From Aquila chrysaetos chrysaetos (taxonomy: Eukaryota; Chordata; Aves; Accipitriformes; Accipitridae), in assembly GCF_900496995.4 (NCBI RefSeq), contig NC_044027.1, positions 9,448,743-9,512,742 on the forward strand: 64,000 nt of DNA. Reading direction: 5' to 3'. Shown here piece after piece: positions 42,490 to 64,000 of this stretch. Numbering within the stretch: position 1 is the first letter of the stretch; each line of letters begins with the position of its first letter. The translations under genes were made by a program, and so were the position numbers. Under the pieces are notes generated by a model, which was not told the DNA's origin, searched no databases, and saw nothing but the letters and a program-made list of their open reading frames with translations.

Positions 42490-42650
42490 AGTCCTTGCTT
42501 TGCCCTGAGAAATGAGGAGTCTCTTATTATAATCTGCCTTCACGTAAGGAAGGTGAGGCAGGTGACTTGTTCAAGACCAAGCTGGTATTGGCATCAAAGG
42601 GTACAGGATCTCCTGCTCTCCAGCCTTGCATTCACCTGTCCTCCACCCCC
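42490..42650 (-). repeat. MIR-like SINE relic, reverse orientation
   Basis: The stretch 'aaggtgaggcaggtgacttg' followed by 'ttcaagaccaagctggtattgg' resembles the reverse complement of the MIR core (actgaggc...aagtgacttgcccaaggtcacacagctagt). It is decayed, and its limits are approximate. Confidence 0.45.
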
Positions 42651-43313
42651 CTCCAAATGACTGCAAGGAGTTGTACTTTCTGGAAAGTGTGAGGTGGAGC
42701 CTAAGAACGGGACACCTCTGAAAGGAAGGGGTGAAGCACCACTTCTGCCCTGACAGCAACAGTGTCCAGAGCTGAAGGCAGAAAACAACTGCTTGCGTAT
42801 AACCATTATTCTGATGAGCTGAAAAATAAGTGAAGAATGCCGGTCAGGCTTAATTAATTGGAAAAACTGCACCTTCCCTCACCCGCACTACGGATGTGAC
42901 TCTCACACCCTCGGTGCCAGTGTGCTAACAGGTCCTCTTCCATTTGCGGTTACATGGGGCTGCAACACTAAGGAGCAGAGGCCAGTGCAGCATCCCCTCC
43001 CTGCCATCACAGCCCTACCCAGGCCTGAAAATATGTCTTTTTTAACAACACCTTAAGGATTTATCTGTCAGTCTTCATTACAGACTGGATGCTCACAGAA
43101 AACACAGTAAACATGCTTCCTTTCTCCAAAAGTGAACATTTTTGTTGCAATTTAATTCTCTAATTCTTAAGCTTTGCAGTTCTTTGTATTTAGAAAACCT
43201 CACAGAAACCCTCCCCGAGTGCCCCTTGGAAGGGCTACGCTCTGCAGACACGACTGTCACACAGAAGAATTATTTTCTCAAAAACCATGGCATTTGTGTG
43301 TCAGAGAAAACAT

Positions 43314-43319
43314 TTTATT
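43314..43319 (-). terminator. Candidate MRPL41 polyadenylation signal (AATAAA on minus)
   Basis: TTTATT on the plus strand is AATAAA on the minus strand. It lies about 0.9 kb after the MRPL41 stop and is the nearest canonical signal I see. Mammalian MRPL41 has a shorter 3' UTR, so a closer variant signal may be used. Confidence 0.4.
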
Positions 43320-44227
43320 TCCAACGACTTACAACATTTGGAATTTAGCAGTTTCTACTTTAAACAGTTGCACGGGACCGTCTACGGAAGTGTCACTTGT
43401 ATCCATTTAATTTGATGAACAGCAAGACACTGCTCTTCTAGGAATATGTGTCCAAAAATAATCCAATTTAAACAGTTACCTTGTCACTTCAAGCAGCTGC
43501 ACTAAGGAACAGATGTTAAATGTACCTATTAACTGTATCTTGACTTACTCTGAAAGAAAGAGTAGCTTCAAGGCTTGGGGAAGTCTGGAAAAATTGCGGC
43601 ATTCAACATAAGCTACAGTTCTCGGAGAGTTCAGGGTGCGGACTTGGTTTTGCCTGTTGGGGGGTCTCACTCCCAGTTTAGCGGAACACTTCACTGGGGT
43701 TGGGGGTAAATCTGTCGGCGTGTTCCCTCTTTGCCTGCAGCTGCAGGTCCACGCGCTTGGCGGCAGTTCTCTGATGAGGGGATGCTGTTCGGCTTGCAGT
43801 GGCCTGCTCTCTGCAGCCGGGAGACTCCAGAGTCTCCCAAGGAGGTAAGACATGCCCTCCTTTGTTCCCAGACAACAGGAACTCCTTCCCAGAAGGAAGG
43901 AATGATGTTTTAGCGACCCGGAGAAAAACTGCCTCCTGATAATTAGCAGCACCTGGTCAATCAGTTCTTCTCGAGAGCAGGGCGCCTGCATGCTTATACC
44001 ACACGGCTACACACGCGGTGCAAGATACAAGTAACGCTTTCCTTAGTCACAAGTGAGCAATTAACCGCCAATTTCCCTACGGCAATTTAAATCAAACATT
44101 GCAGAAAGACGTAAGTGGAAGGATTTGCTTTTCATTGCCAGTGACAGAAACCATCCCGCGTTTGCTGGCGCGGGCCACATCTCACACAGTGGCGATGCGC
44201 GGCCCCAGGAGCCCTGCTGTTTGCTCC

Positions 44228-44635
44228 CTACCGCACGTAGTTCTTGGGGAAGAGCTGGAAGAGCTTGCCCTCCTGCGTCGGCTCGAAGCCGTACTTCTCC
44301 AGGTTGTTGGGGTCAAAAGTGCCCTCCTTCACGTCCTTCTCGATGCGGGGAGCCACCACCTCGGTGAAGAGCTGCTTGGCCGTCATAGGCGGCTCGGAGC
44401 CCTCAGGGGCACGGTACGAGACGTAGGGCTTGAGCTTGAAGCCCTCCAGGTCGGGGACGACGAACTCGGGCACCATCTCCTTGACGAGGATGAACTTCTT
44501 GCTGGAGGTGAGCACGCCCAGCTTCTTGGCCCCTCGGCCCCTGTTGTAGCTCCGGGGGCCGCGCTTGCTGGTGAACGGGGACATGCGGTCGGCGCCCCGC
44601 ACCAGCCCGCGGGCCAGCTCGGTCAGCAGCCCCAT
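44228..44635 (-). CDS. MRPL41: Mitochondrial large ribosomal subunit protein mL41
   Basis: A single uninterrupted coding exon of 135 codons plus TAG, against 137 aa in human. The start [18 protein letters not shown] was chosen because it matches the family N-terminus; the frame stays open further upstream but into GC-rich leader. Diagnostic conserved stretches are [39 protein letters not shown] and [20 protein letters not shown]. mL41 is a vertebrate mitoribosome large-subunit protein, imported into the matrix through its basic N-terminus; in mammals it has also been linked to p53 and BCL2. On the minus strand, 'ccttcag' just upstream (about 44,653-44,660) could be an acceptor after a non-coding first exon, as in mammals. 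The gene is convergent with DPH7 and divergent from PNPLA7. Confidence 0.98.
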   Translation of the reverse strand: MGLLTELARGLVRGADRMSPFTSKRGPRSYNRGRGAKKLGVLTSSKKFILVKEMVPEFVVPDLEGFKLKPYVSYRAPEGSEPPMTAKQLFTEVVAPRIEKDVKEGTFDPNNLEKYGFEPTQEGKLFQLFPKNYVR

Positions 44636-44639
44636 GCCG

Positions 44640-44990
44640 GGAACCCGCGGCCTCCTGAAGGCTCGGCGAAGCCGGGACTGCGCCGGCGGCCACCCCGCCG
44701 AGCTCCGCCGCGCGCCCGCCTCCCCACACACCAACACCGCCCGCTCCCATTGGCCGAAAGGCACCGGCCAATCCCTATCGTAACCTGCGAAGGACGCGGG
44801 CCATTCGGCGCGGGGGTGGGGACTTGCCCGCCAATCAGCAGCGAGGAGCCCATAGCGTGGGCGGGGTTTGCCGTTCGCCTCTGGGCGGGCGGCGGCGTAT
44901 TCCCTTCGTGACCTTCGTCCCCGCCCTGCGGGGTTGACCTTTGACCCCGGCCTGGGCGGCTCCGAGCCGGGCGGCGGCGGCGGCGGCGGT
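44640..44990. promoter_or_regulatory. Shared MRPL41/PNPLA7 bidirectional promoter
   Basis: CpG-rich DNA between the divergent genes. It contains a reversed CCAAT box at 44749-44753, CCAAT boxes at 44768-44772 and 44831-44835, a TGACCT half-site at 44909-44914 and a DR1-type nuclear-receptor element, TGACCT-T-TGACCC, at 44935-44947. A (GCG)n run at about 44,971-44,988 is followed by gtaagg at 44989, a likely donor of a non-coding PNPLA7 first exon. Start sites are inferred. Confidence 0.65.
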
Positions 44991-44999
44991 AAGGGGACG

Positions 45000-45829
45000 G
45001 GACCCGACCCGACCCGGCCCGGCCCGGCCGGTGCCGCCGCGGGGTGCCCGGGGCTCGGTGGGGAGCGGCGGCAGCGGCGGCGGGGGGCCGGGCCTCGCAG
45101 GCTCGCGTAGTGCCGGTGCCGCGCGGGAGGTTGTTTTTTTTAACGTCCGTGTTCCGTGATCTGCTCTACCGAGAGAAGGGAAGCGGAGCCGGGCAGGGGC
45201 CGAGGGCTCGGCCTGCTGGGGTGGCGGCGAAAGAGGGGTGACCCGGGGCCGGCCCGGGGTCTGTCCTGACCCGCTGACAGGGCTGCGGCCGCCCCTTGTT
45301 TCTGTACGGCTTTTCCCCCGAAAAGAGGCGTCGGTGAGCGTCCCCGGGTCAGTGCCCGCCGGCGTTTCCCCGTTCCTTACAGAACACGTAACCCGGAGAG
45401 GGTTCTTTGTGCCACTGGGGTGGGGGCACCGGGGGGGGGTGGGAATCCCTCCCTCCCTCCCGTGGGTGTTCTTAGTGTTAAACCTTCCCGTCTCCGTGGG
45501 GGGTTTCCTCAAGAGAGAGCAGAGACGTTTGAGCAAAGTCCTGTTGTGCCGCTTCCCAGAGGAGTCATTACTAGTAGCTCTGGTTTTCCTTGATGGCTGG
45601 ATGGTTTTTGTTGCTCAGCAAAGAGAAAAAGGGACAATGAAGTAAAAAAAAAAAAACAAACCCAAAACGTTGTTCCCCTTGAATTGTCTTGTTCAGCCAA
45701 AGTGGAAGAGCAGTTCTGGTACGCTGTGTGTTGCGGAGTTAAAAAGACTTTGGATTAGAGAGTGCAGTCATCTCTTAACCCGGTCTTCTCTTCTTTTTTT
45801 TTTTTTTTGCTCCTGCTGTACCTCCAGAC
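45000..45829 (+). other. PNPLA7 5' intron (inferred)
   Basis: CpG-rich at the left, then a polypyrimidine tract ending in 'cctccag' at 45,821-45,827, just two bases before the PNPLA7 start codon. If the donor at 44989 is real, this is the first intron. No other gene is recognised. Confidence 0.5.
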
Positions 45830-63674
<17,845 letters not shown>

Positions 63675-63894
63675 TAATTTAATAACGACAGTACTTGAGA
63701 AGTAAGGTGCTTGTTATAACCAGCCCATAAAATTGAGCCTATGCTGATGCCTGGGGAATTGTGGGGGGAAGCTTAAATTTCAAAAATTTGAAGTGCATCA
63801 CTTCAAACTGGTGTATGTATACATACATCAGTATGTTTTAGCAGTCCTGACATTTGTTAATGATACTGAGTCACTTCTACCTATAACACTCCAA

Positions 63895-64000
63895 AGGATG
63901 TACCCTTGGTGGAAGAGGATCAAGTCAGGGAATACTTAAGCAAACTGGACATACATGAGTCCATGGGCTGTGATGGGATGCACCTAGGAATGCTGAGGGA
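63895..64000 (+). mobile_element. CR1 LINE, left end, continuing past the window
   Basis: Translation gives V-P-L-V-E-E-D-Q-V-R-E-Y-L-S-K-L-D-I-H-E followed by SMGCDGMHLGMLR, the CR1 segment just upstream of the reverse-transcriptase core (family pattern KSMGPDGMHPRVLREL). The copy starts close to 63,895 and runs off the window in sense orientation within PNPLA7. Confidence 0.9.

Noticed and set aside
44835-45536. 233-codon minus-strand frame upstream of MRPL41
   Set aside because: It lies in the CpG island between MRPL41 and PNPLA7, is of low complexity and has no homology I recognise.

Overview
This is vertebrate nuclear DNA, almost certainly from a bird. Genes are split by GT-AG introns, promoters sit in CpG islands, and the repeats are CR1-type LINEs, including one with the usual CR1 3' end (an ATTCTATG-type repeat after a 'gggttggaactacatgatctt'-like stretch), plus a few very old MIR-like relics. 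The gene set matches human 9q33.3 and 9q34.3, which I would expect on the avian chromosome 17 homologue. I cannot name the species.

Layout. (1) 1-7,900, minus strand: the 5' part of LRSAM1 (RING E3 ubiquitin ligase). Three coding exons are visible, the last cut by the window edge. (2) 7,860-8,215: a GC-rich promoter shared head to head by LRSAM1 and RPL12. (3) 8,215-10,890, plus strand: the complete seven-exon RPL12 gene, with two related H/ACA snoRNAs (SNORA65-like) in introns 3 and 4. (4) 10,890-17,700: an intergenic stretch in which I recognise no gene. It joins two blocks that lie far apart on human chromosome 9. (5) 17,740-28,800, plus strand: the complete six-exon ZMYND19 gene. (6) 28,800-33,250: spacer with an ancient CR1-type LINE that runs up to the next promoter. 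(7) 33,530-40,703, plus strand: the complete nine-exon DPH7 gene. (8) 44,228-44,635, minus strand: MRPL41, intact in one coding exon. (9) 44,640-45,000: the shared MRPL41/PNPLA7 promoter, with CCAAT boxes and a DR1 nuclear-receptor motif. (10) 45,830 to the window end, plus strand: the first ten coding exons of PNPLA7. Its introns carry an old L3-like CR1 copy (minus), a younger broken CR1 copy (plus) and a MIR relic. Another CR1 copy starts at 63.9 kb and leaves the window.

All exon joins given here were checked by hand for GT-AG sites, reading phase and agreement with the known family proteins. RPL12 (165 aa), ZMYND19 (227 aa) and DPH7 (519 aa) give uninterrupted frames from start to stop. 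The genes are mostly housekeeping: cytosolic ribosome (RPL12), mitochondrial ribosome (MRPL41), diphthamide modification of elongation factor 2 (DPH7), ubiquitin and xenophagy (LRSAM1), receptor or ubiquitin-complex adaptor (ZMYND19) and lysophospholipid hydrolysis (PNPLA7). I found no unknown protein system. The most interesting features are the duplicated intronic snoRNA, regulatory motifs in the two bidirectional promoters, a tandem splice acceptor in DPH7 that can add a stop codon, and the probable synteny junction.
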